IMG/VR virus record: IMGVR_UViG_3300042569_001383 | Span: 88,125-144,950 of that record | From: a virus | Length of the DNA stretch: 56,826 nt | Strand: one strand, 5' to 3' | In this document: positions 31,840 to 39,926 of the stretch, piece by piece | Numbering within the stretch: the first letter of the stretch is position 1 | Layout: each line of letters begins with the position of its first letter | Translations under genes and position numbers: made by a program | The notes under the pieces: model-generated | Told to the model about the DNA's origin: nothing | Database searches by the model: none | Seen by the model: the letters and a program-made list of their open reading frames with translations, nothing else

Positions 31840-34560
31840 TTATTTTATAGGGAATGTAGGTGCGATTGTGCTACTACCAACTTCTCGACTAGTACGATAT
31901 ACAAATTGTTTCATTTTAAATACAGATAATGCACTACCTGGGCTGGCATGATCCACCATCATATATATTCTAACATATTTACCTTGACAGTTTGCAAAAT
32001 TATCTTGTCCAGTTGTTCCTACAGCTACATTACTAGTTAGAGATGTGCCTGTTGTTGCACCAGATAATGCAGTCAATATACTTATACCAGGTGCTGCATT
32101 TAAAGGTTCGGGTATACTCCATGTATCATATCCATTTACTCCGCTTGTGTTAGATGATATTACACTCGCAGATTGTATATACCAACGAGCTCGTAGTGTT
32201 CTGGAGCCAGCAGACGCATTGTAAAATTCAGTAGTCGATGTATATTGTAAACGAGTTTCGCCTGGAAGTATAAATGTTTCAAATATAGATGCAGTTACCG
32301 GTGTTCCATCACTACCAAAATTGGCGCCAGTATGTGTAAATTCATTGCGGTCAAAATATACTACGCGGCCTACGTTTAAGCCATCAACAAATTCATTGTT
32401 GGAATCAAACAATACATTACCGGTATTGTCAACTGCAATAAATGCAGATGCAGTTACGGTGCCATTAGTATTAAGAACAAAACCACTAGATGATATTTGA
32501 AGCAATCCGGTGCTACCACTAATAAATGTTCCATTTGGATTTCCAAAAAAGAAGTTGTTTGTAGCAACATAAATTTCATCATCTGTAGTTGAATAACGAA
32601 AATAGCTAGAAGTATTAAGATATAATTCTAAACCTACACCTGAATATAAATTACCGTATTTTGTTAACGAGCCAGTTAAGGCAGACCCGGACCACAATAA
32701 AAATCCTGGAAAGCCTGCATCAAATCCATCATATCCTAAAGATCGTATAAATCCGGAATTTTTATATCCGCTAATTGCGACTCCCGATTCCAATGAATCT
32801 GCTACATACAATGATCCAGTTAACATGGAATAATCGCCGTCGATATAACGGTTACCACCTTGCCATGATTTATCGTAAAGATATGAAACTTGTTTGCTAC
32901 GAACTCCGTCTACATTGTAATATTCAACTTTGAATGATATTTGATTGTTTGCTTTATGTGGCGTATTAATCAATGAACGTATTCTAGTATAATTCGGCGA
33001 ATATCCGGCATCATTATCTGTTGTAGTTCGTACATCAGCAATTTGCCATGTTCCCGATTCTATCACAAATATCAACGTTGCAGTGCCTTGGTAATCAGTT
33101 TCAAAATTAAATACCATGTCGTCGATGCGTTGTGAGTCAGATGATATTTCAATTTGTCCGATACGTTTGCCTAGTATTTTTGGTAATTCTTGATTGAAAT
33201 AATCAGTTGAATCATATGCAACAGCACTACCAGATACATATACAGATAATTTAGGATTAATTCCGGTGTTATCTCGTGTACCTAATGCATCTATTGTAAC
33301 TTTGTATGATGATGTTGCAATGAATATTCCAGAATATGCTGGTTTCGTTTGTACAATTGTTACAGCATTAAGTGCTGATATATTTGTTGCGTTTGCAATT
33401 TGCATTGCATTGTTAATTGATGCAGTTTCCCATGTTAGTGTAGGAGCAGTGCTGGTTGTTTTACCAACATATGTAAACCCTTCCCAATATGTATCAATAA
33501 CGCTTTGTGATGTAAATATTCCAATGCTAACATCTGGAAATAAAGATGCAGTACTTGATATGAATATTTCAGTTTCTTCTAATTCAACATCATTAACCAA
33601 TTCCCATGTGCCAACCGTACCTTTATTCGTAGTAAAAACTTTGATTCTAGATACGTCGCCAGTTGCTGGTTCTAAACCATTAACTTGTATCAATGCAAAT
33701 GATTGCGAATTTTGTGTAGCTACATATGTAGGAGTTGCTTCATATGTTAATGAAAATGTTGAATTTGCAAATTCCGTATAAACGTGTGGAAAAATACTTT
33801 GGCTACTATACACCGTATACGGCACATCTAACAATGCCGTAGTATCGGATAATATCTTTTTTATCGTTGAGATGTAAGGCGTTGTACTGATTGCGTAATT
33901 AGGCGTAGGCGTAGGATTTTGTGGAGTTGTAATTGTAACGGTTCCTGTTTTCATATCGCCGGTAAATTTACCGCCGGTTAATTCAATAGCAGGTGTTCCA
34001 TTCAATGAAAATAAACGAACTGCTCCTGTAGTGTATGTTGGAAATTGTTGGCTACCGGAATAGATTCGATCTAACTGAACTCCTACTTGTTCAGAAACTG
34101 TTATTTGTGGTATTTTGCTAAATATTATTTCAGATACATTTGATACATTCGGATTCACCGGGACTGTACGAGACCATTTAATGTTAGGACGACCTTGCCA
34201 TGATGTTGGCACTACACCGCCTTGAATTGTTTGTGCTTCCGCAACCAATGTTACAGTGCAATCGCCAGGCGATGTTTCCGAATAAATATAAATTGCAATT
34301 ACGCGAGATTTGTCTTCATCAATATAATCGACTACTTCCGTGTATATCGGATCGTCGTTGTAATCTAATACTTCAACGTTCAATACTCCACCTACTTTTA
34401 AATTAGTAGGATGTCCACGAAGTTTAAATAAATTTTTACCAGCAGTTAATCGAGTTGGAAATTCCGTTATTTGAAAATAATCCGGAGAAGTCAACGAAGT
34501 ATCTTCAAAATAAACTTGTGTAAATTGTAAACCTTTATATATTGCTTCTTTGCGTTTCAT
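31840..34560 (-). CDS. Large tail/adhesin-like structural protein
   Basis: 906 aa, beta-rich throughout. It begins MKRKEAIYKGLQFTQVYFED and contains RLTAGKNLFKLRGHPTNLKV near 40-55, several beta-sandwich-like segments rich in Thr, Ser and Tyr, and fibre-like stretches (LLQISSSGFVLNTNGTVTAS, AFIAVDNTGNVLFDSNNEFV) near 700-730. The C-terminal 150 residues (RTLRARWYIQSASVISSN ... YVRIYMMVDHASPGSALSVF) resemble a carbohydrate-binding or jelly-roll-type domain. The family is not certain. I infer a distal tail or fibre protein. It stands between a DNA-repair island and the ligase fusion, with its own promoter-like motif, so it is a separate unit. Confidence 0.72.
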   Translation of the reverse strand: MKRKEAIYKGLQFTQVYFEDTSLTSPDYFQITEFPTRLTAGKNLFKLRGHPTNLKVGGVLNVEVLDYNDDPIYTEVVDYIDEDKSRVIAIYIYSETSPGDCTVTLVAEAQTIQGGVVPTSWQGRPNIKWSRTVPVNPNVSNVSEIIFSKIPQITVSEQVGVQLDRIYSGSQQFPTYTTGAVRLFSLNGTPAIELTGGKFTGDMKTGTVTITTPQNPTPTPNYAISTTPYISTIKKILSDTTALLDVPYTVYSSQSIFPHVYTEFANSTFSLTYEATPTYVATQNSQSFALIQVNGLEPATGDVSRIKVFTTNKGTVGTWELVNDVELEETEIFISSTASLFPDVSIGIFTSQSVIDTYWEGFTYVGKTTSTAPTLTWETASINNAMQIANATNISALNAVTIVQTKPAYSGIFIATSSYKVTIDALGTRDNTGINPKLSVYVSGSAVAYDSTDYFNQELPKILGKRIGQIEISSDSQRIDDMVFNFETDYQGTATLIFVIESGTWQIADVRTTTDNDAGYSPNYTRIRSLINTPHKANNQISFKVEYYNVDGVRSKQVSYLYDKSWQGGNRYIDGDYSMLTGSLYVADSLESGVAISGYKNSGFIRSLGYDGFDAGFPGFLLWSGSALTGSLTKYGNLYSGVGLELYLNTSSYFRYSTTDDEIYVATNNFFFGNPNGTFISGSTGLLQISSSGFVLNTNGTVTASAFIAVDNTGNVLFDSNNEFVDGLNVGRVVYFDRNEFTHTGANFGSDGTPVTASIFETFILPGETRLQYTSTTEFYNASAGSRTLRARWYIQSASVISSNTSGVNGYDTWSIPEPLNAAPGISILTALSGATTGTSLTSNVAVGTTGQDNFANCQGKYVRIYMMVDHASPGSALSVFKMKQFVYRTSREVGSSTIAPTFPIK

Positions 34561-34578
34561 TGCGTTTGATATCTTTTA

Positions 34579-34587
34579 TATAAATAT
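34579..34587 (-). promoter_or_regulatory. Late-promoter-like motif before the 906-aa tail protein gene
   Basis: Coding strand reads ATATTTATATAAAAG; the core ends 18 nt before the ATG at 34560 and touches the stop of the recombination gene. Confidence 0.55.
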
Positions 34588-37500
34588 CAAACATGATTTA
34601 TTTGGCTGAAACCGTTATGTTTATCTACATTGATTAATGAATCAACCATATCTCGCATAGAATCTACGTGACTAATTATGATTGAAAAGTCAAATTTAGT
34701 ACGGAAATAATCAAACAAATTAACTACCGATGAAATATGTTCTGAATCTAACGAGCCCCATCCTTCGTCGATTGCAATAAAATTAGGTCTAGGCAATGCC
34801 GATACATTAATCAATGCAATTCTAATTGCCAATGAAGATATAAAACGTTCCATGCCGCTAGTTAATTCTAATGGCCAATAATTATCTTCATCATAAATAA
34901 TGTATCCGTTAATATTTTTACCATCAGTATTCATTACCATGTTGAAATCAACTATTTGGTTAAGTACATTGTTAATTTCAGCTTCAATTTTAGGTAATGC
35001 CTTTGTAACTAATTCATATGGAATTCCATCGCGTTTTACTGATTCTAAATAATATTCATATGCTTTGTATTCCGTTTCCAATGTTCGGTATCGTTCAAGT
35101 TGTTGCATTGCAGTTGATTTTTTTGTTTTTGCAACTTCAATCGCTCCATACATGTTTTTAATTTGAGTTTGAATCGTTTTGATTTCATTGCTAATGTCTG
35201 TAATGTTTTGTTTACATGTAGCAATTTGTTCATTAATTTGTATGTTGTGTTTAATTGCCGTTTCATTTTTCTTGAATGAATCTTGACGTTCAATCACAAT
35301 TTCCAATTCAGACTCGCGGGTTTGCAAATCGCTTTCTAATATTTGTAGTTGTAACTCATTGCGTTCTGCTGTAATATTTTCAGTTGCAAGTTTGTTACGT
35401 AATTCATTTAATTGTTCCGTTTTTTCAAAAACCGGTTTCAATTCTGTTATTTCTGAATTTAAACTTACAATTCGTTGTTTAGTGTTTTCTAATAAGTCTC
35501 TATCTTCTGTAATTGTGTTTTGTGCTTCAATTGCATTTTGTACGAAAACGTTAGATGTACAGTATTTACATTTCGGATCATATTCATGGTCGGAAAGATG
35601 ATTAATTTTTTCTTGTTTAGCATTTACTCGCTCCTGTTGTTGACGTAATTTTTGTAAAAGTATATTAACTGAATATTCTTTTTTCGAATATAATTCGGTT
35701 GCTGCATTAATAGCCGCAATATCATATTCTGCTAATTTTGTTTCACGTTCATCAATATTTGCATGTAACGTTTCTAAATCAAATTCCGCAGTTTCAATAT
35801 CCGTTTGTATTGATTCAATTAATTGAATTAAATCTTGTTCTTGTTTTTTTAATTCGTTGATATCTGGCCCATCATACGTTGTTGGCATTTTAGTTTCAAT
35901 CAATGAAACAATTCGTTCTTGTAAAACATTTCGCTGTTCTTGCAATACATCTTCTTTTGTTTCTAATGTATTAATGTTGTCTTGATTGTCAGAAATAATT
36001 GTGTCTGCAGTTATGATTATATCAGCAAAATCAGTTTTTTTATAATCTTTTAAACGTCCAGCTGTCTCTTTTATTTCATCGGCTGCCAATTGATACAATT
36101 GTTCAAACACCGTGATGTCTAAGAATTGTGAAAGTAAATCTTTGCGTTCTTTTTGCGATTTTTCAATGAAATTGTTATTGTCGGCTTGCAATGAAAATGC
36201 CGTTAAAATGAAATCATCATATGTTCCTAGATAACGACGAATGTTTTTATTTGTTTCACTACGTTCTTCTCCATTAAGATTATCAGCATCGGTATAAAAA
36301 TCCACATCAACTTTTACATGTGATTCTTTCTTTTTATTTTGAGTACCACGACGTTCGATAGTATAAATTGTGCCGTTCATTTCAAAACGAAATACACCTC
36401 GGAACCAAGTTTTTTTGTTGTTTAAAACTTCGTTTGCTTTTCCGGTTTTGCTACATTTATCAAATATCGTATAAGTTATTGCATCTAATAAACTAGATTT
36501 ACCTGAAGTGTTTGCCGCAAACAATCCGCAAACATTTGACAAATTTTCAAAATTAATTAAATTGCCTTCTCCATAAGAAAACATGTTGTCAAATTCAAAT
36601 GATACGGGATGCCATGTAGTATGGCGTATTGATTCTACTGCCGGCAGTTTTGAATTTATAGTTCTATTAATATGTCGTATAGCATCAACTTCTTCTGCAG
36701 TTGCTTGTGGAAAATTTGTATCAATATATTCTGTCAATAAAATATTTTGATATTCAACGTCACGTACATTTCCAATAGCCAAATTATTGCTAGTAGTTGC
36801 TGATGCATGTTCAATTGTGCGTTGAATTGTTATGTCTTGCACATCGTATTTTTTACGAATCGTTGCAATTAATTTTTTCATATCAGCCGCACTAGTGCCG
36901 TTAAACTTGATTCTAATTCTAGGTTTAACTGGCATACGATGTGGATGCGAAACAATTTTATCGCCTTGTGTTTCCAACGTCACATAACCGTAATCATTTT
37001 GTATTTGCGCAAATTCTGCTGTACGTGATTCTAAATCCCATACTAATATTCCATGGTCTAATGCTTCGCCATGATTTTGTTGTATCAAACTACCTGGATA
37101 TGCAATTGTTCTTGCATCATCTAAAAATTGAGCTGGTTTATGAATATCTCCTAACAAAGTAATATCATGTCCTGCAAACAATGCCGTTGTAACATGTTCA
37201 TTTGAAATTTGGTATCCAATATCAGTTTTCGCAGTATTTACAGCGCCATGATGCAATGCAATTTTATAACCTGCTTGAAAATCTTTAGCCATTACGTATT
37301 CAGCTGGCGTTTTATCTACTGCCATATGATTCCAAGTAACGCCTCCTAATTCAAACAATCCGTTCTCTTTAATAAAATAAATGTTTGGATTTCGTATAAC
37401 ATCTAAAACAGGACTAACTGCATCGACGCGATGCATATTATTCAAATTCATGTCATGATTACCAAGAATTACAATTGTAGGAATTGTAAATCCATTAAAA

Positions 37501-37733
37501 AAATCAACTAGCATTTGTACTAGTTCTGGCGACATATCCAATTTGCTATGAACTATATCCCCGGTAACTACTGCTATACTATTTCCGGTGCAATTCGCTT
37601 CAATGTAATCAAATAAATTTTGAAATACCGTACGATATTCGCCATGGCGTTTTAATGTTCTAATATGTATATCAGAAACATGAAATATTTTATCAATTTT
37701 ATCGATTCCGCAATCGATTTGTTTTATGTCCAT
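34587..37733 (-). CDS. gp47-gp46: Single-chain Mre11-Rad50 type recombination nuclease (T4 gp47-gp46 fusion)
   Basis: 1048 aa. Residues 1-270 are an SbcD/Mre11-like phosphodiesterase: SDIHIRT with Asp21-His23, GDIVH at 58-62, GNHDMN at 91-96, HHGAV at 161-165 and GDIHKP at 195-200. After a linker, residues 370-1048 are SbcC/Rad50: SYGEGNLINFENL, Walker A AANTSGKSS around 406-414, long coiled coils, zinc hook CKYC at 722-725, signature LTSGMERFISSLAIRIAL at 957-974 and Walker B NFIAIDEGWGSLD at 984-996. The two proteins are separate genes in T4; here one frame carries both, with no stop between. The enzyme resects DNA ends for recombination-dependent replication. The start overlaps the primase gene by 10 nt, so primase and nuclease are co-translated. 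Confidence 0.93.
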   Translation of the reverse strand: MDIKQIDCGIDKIDKIFHVSDIHIRTLKRHGEYRTVFQNLFDYIEANCTGNSIAVVTGDIVHSKLDMSPELVQMLVDFFNGFTIPTIVILGNHDMNLNNMHRVDAVSPVLDVIRNPNIYFIKENGLFELGGVTWNHMAVDKTPAEYVMAKDFQAGYKIALHHGAVNTAKTDIGYQISNEHVTTALFAGHDITLLGDIHKPAQFLDDARTIAYPGSLIQQNHGEALDHGILVWDLESRTAEFAQIQNDYGYVTLETQGDKIVSHPHRMPVKPRIRIKFNGTSAADMKKLIATIRKKYDVQDITIQRTIEHASATTSNNLAIGNVRDVEYQNILLTEYIDTNFPQATAEEVDAIRHINRTINSKLPAVESIRHTTWHPVSFEFDNMFSYGEGNLINFENLSNVCGLFAANTSGKSSLLDAITYTIFDKCSKTGKANEVLNNKKTWFRGVFRFEMNGTIYTIERRGTQNKKKESHVKVDVDFYTDADNLNGEERSETNKNIRRYLGTYDDFILTAFSLQADNNNFIEKSQKERKDLLSQFLDITVFEQLYQLAADEIKETAGRLKDYKKTDFADIIITADTIISDNQDNINTLETKEDVLQEQRNVLQERIVSLIETKMPTTYDGPDINELKKQEQDLIQLIESIQTDIETAEFDLETLHANIDERETKLAEYDIAAINAATELYSKKEYSVNILLQKLRQQQERVNAKQEKINHLSDHEYDPKCKYCTSNVFVQNAIEAQNTITEDRDLLENTKQRIVSLNSEITELKPVFEKTEQLNELRNKLATENITAERNELQLQILESDLQTRESELEIVIERQDSFKKNETAIKHNIQINEQIATCKQNITDISNEIKTIQTQIKNMYGAIEVAKTKKSTAMQQLERYRTLETEYKAYEYYLESVKRDGIPYELVTKALPKIEAEINNVLNQIVDFNMVMNTDGKNINGYIIYDEDNYWPLELTSGMERFISSLAIRIALINVSALPRPNFIAIDEGWGSLDSEHISSVVNLFDYFRTKFDFSIIISHVDSMRDMVDSLINVDKHNGFSQINHV

Positions 37734-38668
37734 ATTAATCCCATTCTCAATTCCATAACTCGTTCAAAAGTTAAGATAGTTGTATTTTCTAAAATTTCTG
37801 TAATTTTTTCAAAACCTAATTCCGATGCATCTTCGTTTTTTAGTTCAACGAAATATACATTTAAGCCTTCACCCATAAACCGTTCAGCAATCGTTAACGC
37901 ATTTTTCAAAGCATCCGAATCTAAACAAATATAAATTTCTTTAACACGTTCTTGTATGATTTTCTTTTGCAATGCAGGTTGTATGATTTTTCCAAATAAT
38001 GGTATCGCATTGCGTTTAACGGCAATTGCATCAAATGATCCTTCACATAAAACAATTGGTTCAGACCAATTTATTAACATTTCAAAACCAATAATATCTT
38101 TAGAAATTTTAGGATTCTTATGTTTAAATTTATCTGCTTTATAATAAGCACGACTAACAAAATAATTTAATTGACCATCATTATCGTAACTAGGTATGAT
38201 TATTTTGCCGGAATATTCACCAGATTCGCAATATCCAATTCTGTATTTTAAAATATCAAATATTGTTATGCCTCGATTAGTTAAATAATGTATTGCATTA
38301 CGATAATCTGGTGTTGATTTTTTAATCCATAACGGAGAATATTCTGCTGGAATTTGTATGGATTGATTTGGCTTCGTGTCAGTTTCAGTAACGCGATATC
38401 GAGCCGATTCAATTATTCGATTTAATTGTTCGAATCGTTCTTTAGGTAAATTTAATTGTTTAAATAAAGACGCAATACTTCTACCTTTTTTATCTGAAAT
38501 CCAACAATGCCAAGCATTTTCTCCAGAACTAGTTGTATTGATATCAATTTCTAATTTTGGTTTGTAATGAGATTGAAACGGAGAAAAGAACGCAATATTA
38601 TTTCCGGAAGTAATTTTTCCTTTTCCTAATATTGATTCAAGTAATTGAAGTAATTTAAGATTCTTCAT
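37724..38668 (-). CDS. gp61: DNA primase (T4 gp61/DnaG-like) with a degenerate zinc-finger region
   Basis: 314 aa (T4 gp61: 342). The Toprim catalytic core is visible: IVLCEGSFDAIAV with Glu209, and YICLDSDA with Asp250 and Asp252; IKKSTPDYRNAIHYLTNRGI followed by KYRIGYCES is the DnaG-like region between zinc domain and Toprim. The N-terminal part FFSPFQSHYKPKLEI ... AWHCWISDKKGRSIASLF lines up with the usual C-P-x-H ... W-x-C-x-x-C zinc finger but keeps only Cys55. It synthesises RNA primers for lagging-strand replication. A 200-base AT-rich gap precedes it. It is followed without pause by the gp47-gp46 fusion. Confidence 0.88.
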   Translation of the reverse strand: MKNLKLLQLLESILGKGKITSGNNIAFFSPFQSHYKPKLEIDINTTSSGENAWHCWISDKKGRSIASLFKQLNLPKERFEQLNRIIESARYRVTETDTKPNQSIQIPAEYSPLWIKKSTPDYRNAIHYLTNRGITIFDILKYRIGYCESGEYSGKIIIPSYDNDGQLNYFVSRAYYKADKFKHKNPKISKDIIGFEMLINWSEPIVLCEGSFDAIAVKRNAIPLFGKIIQPALQKKIIQERVKEIYICLDSDALKNALTIAERFMGEGLNVYFVELKNEDASELGFEKITEILENTTILTFERVMELRMGLIWT

Positions 38669-38869
38669 ATTAATATTATATTGAATTTCATAATGATATC
38701 CAAATTAATAATATTAATAATATTAATAATATAAATAATATAATGTTTGACACATACATTAACATTCCTGATCAAACGATCGAATTAATAAATAATTCAA
38801 TCTATTAATTAAATAAATTTCATTAATATTTCATGAATATATTAAAAATATTTTTAATTTCAAACCTTT
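38669..38869. other. AT-rich non-coding gap with tandem 9-mers and small palindromes
   Basis: The largest gene-free stretch in the window (about 200 bases). It holds three exact tandem copies of attaataat at 38704-38730, then ataaataat-type variants; a 6-bp stem GAATTA/TAATTC at 38782-38798; CGATCG at 38778-38783; and a perfect 18-bp palindrome at 38841-38858. None of the window's TATTTATA promoter motifs is present in good form. An origin-like unwinding element, or the promoter region for the primase-nuclease operon, are both possible. Confidence 0.55.
38841..38858 (-). terminator. Weak AT-only palindrome after the resolvase gene
   Basis: An exact inverted repeat ATTAAAAAT/ATTTTTAAT about 12 nt downstream of the stop at 38870. 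It lacks G-C pairs, so termination is uncertain; it could equally be part of an origin-like AT-rich element. Confidence 0.3.
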
Positions 38870-39349
38870 TCAGAAGAATTTTTTAATAACATGTGGAGAT
38901 TCGCCAGTTTTAACACATTCAGTTAACCATTCCGCAGGAATATCGCGTTTAGCAATATGTTTAATTCCTAATTTTTCAGCATAACTTTCATATGTAGTTT
39001 TGCTATTTTTTGAAATTTTTTGTGTAGGTGTTTGAAATACTAAACGAATATCGACGCCAGGATTTGATTGCAATACATGTTTCATTTTTAAACGATCAGC
39101 GCTAGTCCATCGTCCTTTAGTTTCAATATACATGAACGTGCCATCTTTTTTTGTAAATACAAAATCAGGTGTATATTTTGCTTTGCGTTCGGGTACAATA
39201 TAATTTATGATTTCCGTTTCATAATTCAAATCATATTCGGTACTTTTTATCCATTCCGCAACTGTATGTTCTAATCCGGATTTGTAACCGTATTTTAATG
39301 CCGCAGCACGTTTTGCGTTGCCGGCACTATGAAAGTGATTTTTTGCCAT
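38870..39349 (-). CDS. T7 endonuclease I-like Holliday-junction resolvase
   Basis: 159 aa (T7 gp3: 149). Motifs in order: GLEHTVAEWI with Glu27, KYTPDFVF with Asp62, YIETKGRWTSADR with Glu76-x-Lys78, IRLVFQTP and IPAEWLTECVK near the C terminus. The Glu, Asp, Glu-x-Lys set corresponds to the catalytic residues of T7 endonuclease I, and TKGRWTSADRLKMKHV is the recognisable family stretch. It resolves branched DNA before packaging; in T4 that job is done by gp49 (endonuclease VII), which is not seen here. It stands beside primase and the gp47-gp46 fusion, forming a small replication and recombination island inside late structural genes. Confidence 0.9.
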   Translation of the reverse strand: MAKNHFHSAGNAKRAAALKYGYKSGLEHTVAEWIKSTEYDLNYETEIINYIVPERKAKYTPDFVFTKKDGTFMYIETKGRWTSADRLKMKHVLQSNPGVDIRLVFQTPTQKISKNSKTTYESYAEKLGIKHIAKRDIPAEWLTECVKTGESPHVIKKFF

Positions 39350-39380
39350 AACTTCTTTATATGTATTTATTTTTAATTTA

Positions 39381-39926
39381 TCACCAATCTACTAATACTA
39401 TTTTATTGTTCCACATCATTACGTTTTGTGAACTGAAATCTAAATCTAAATCAAATTCCGGAATGTTTAATTTGTCAACATCTCGTTGCAATGCACGTAA
39501 AAAATTAACTAATTCGACTGACGTATCTCTTGCACCATCCGCATCCAGAAAATCAAATATTGAAACTTCGCCTCCTTCACTTCTTGCAAATTGTTTGAAT
39601 CGATTTAAAAAGGAATCAATTTGATTGACCATGTTCGACGAAATAGGATTGGCATTTGCCATTATAAACATATGTTCTTGGTCATTAACATAATACACCG
39701 GTATAAACGTTGTAAATTCATCCCAACGTCCTACAATACGAGTTGCAACTTCAAATTCATCTCGTTCGGTAGTAACTTTAAAAACTTTGTCTGCTCCGTT
39801 AATTTCATATACTCGACCATTATCACCGCGTCCAAGAAATTGGAATTGTTTGTTTCGTATTTTATCTAATAATTGAGAAACCTCTGATTCAGCAATTTCT
39901 GTTAATAATTGTTTTAAACGTATCAT
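39381..39926 (-). CDS. Minimal kinase-like protein (N-lobe plus catalytic loop, no C-lobe)
   Basis: 181 aa; ATG overlaps the stop of the preceding gene (ATGA). Glycine-rich loop LGRGDNGRVYEI at 31-42, VFKVT with Lys50, EFEVATRIV with acidic residue near 57-59, FIMANANP hinge-like at 87-94, the catalytic-loop form DLDFSSQNVMMW with Asp163 and Asn168, and IVLVDW with Asp180 as the DFG-equivalent. The chain ends directly after that W. The pattern is of the aminoglycoside-phosphotransferase/protein-kinase-like superfamily, in which the metal-binding Asp, Asn and Asp are retained. Similar short kinase-like proteins may exist in T4-like phages; a substrate cannot be guessed. It may be active or a pseudokinase. 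Confidence 0.75.
   Translation of the reverse strand: MIRLKQLLTEIAESEVSQLLDKIRNKQFQFLGRGDNGRVYEINGADKVFKVTTERDEFEVATRIVGRWDEFTTFIPVYYVNDQEHMFIMANANPISSNMVNQIDSFLNRFKQFARSEGGEVSIFDFLDADGARDTSVELVNFLRALQRDVDKLNIPEFDLDLDFSSQNVMMWNNKIVLVDW

Noticed and set aside
38748-38753. TTGACA on the plus strand in the 200-base gap as a -35 element
   Set aside because: No matching -10 element at a suitable distance and no plus-strand gene downstream.
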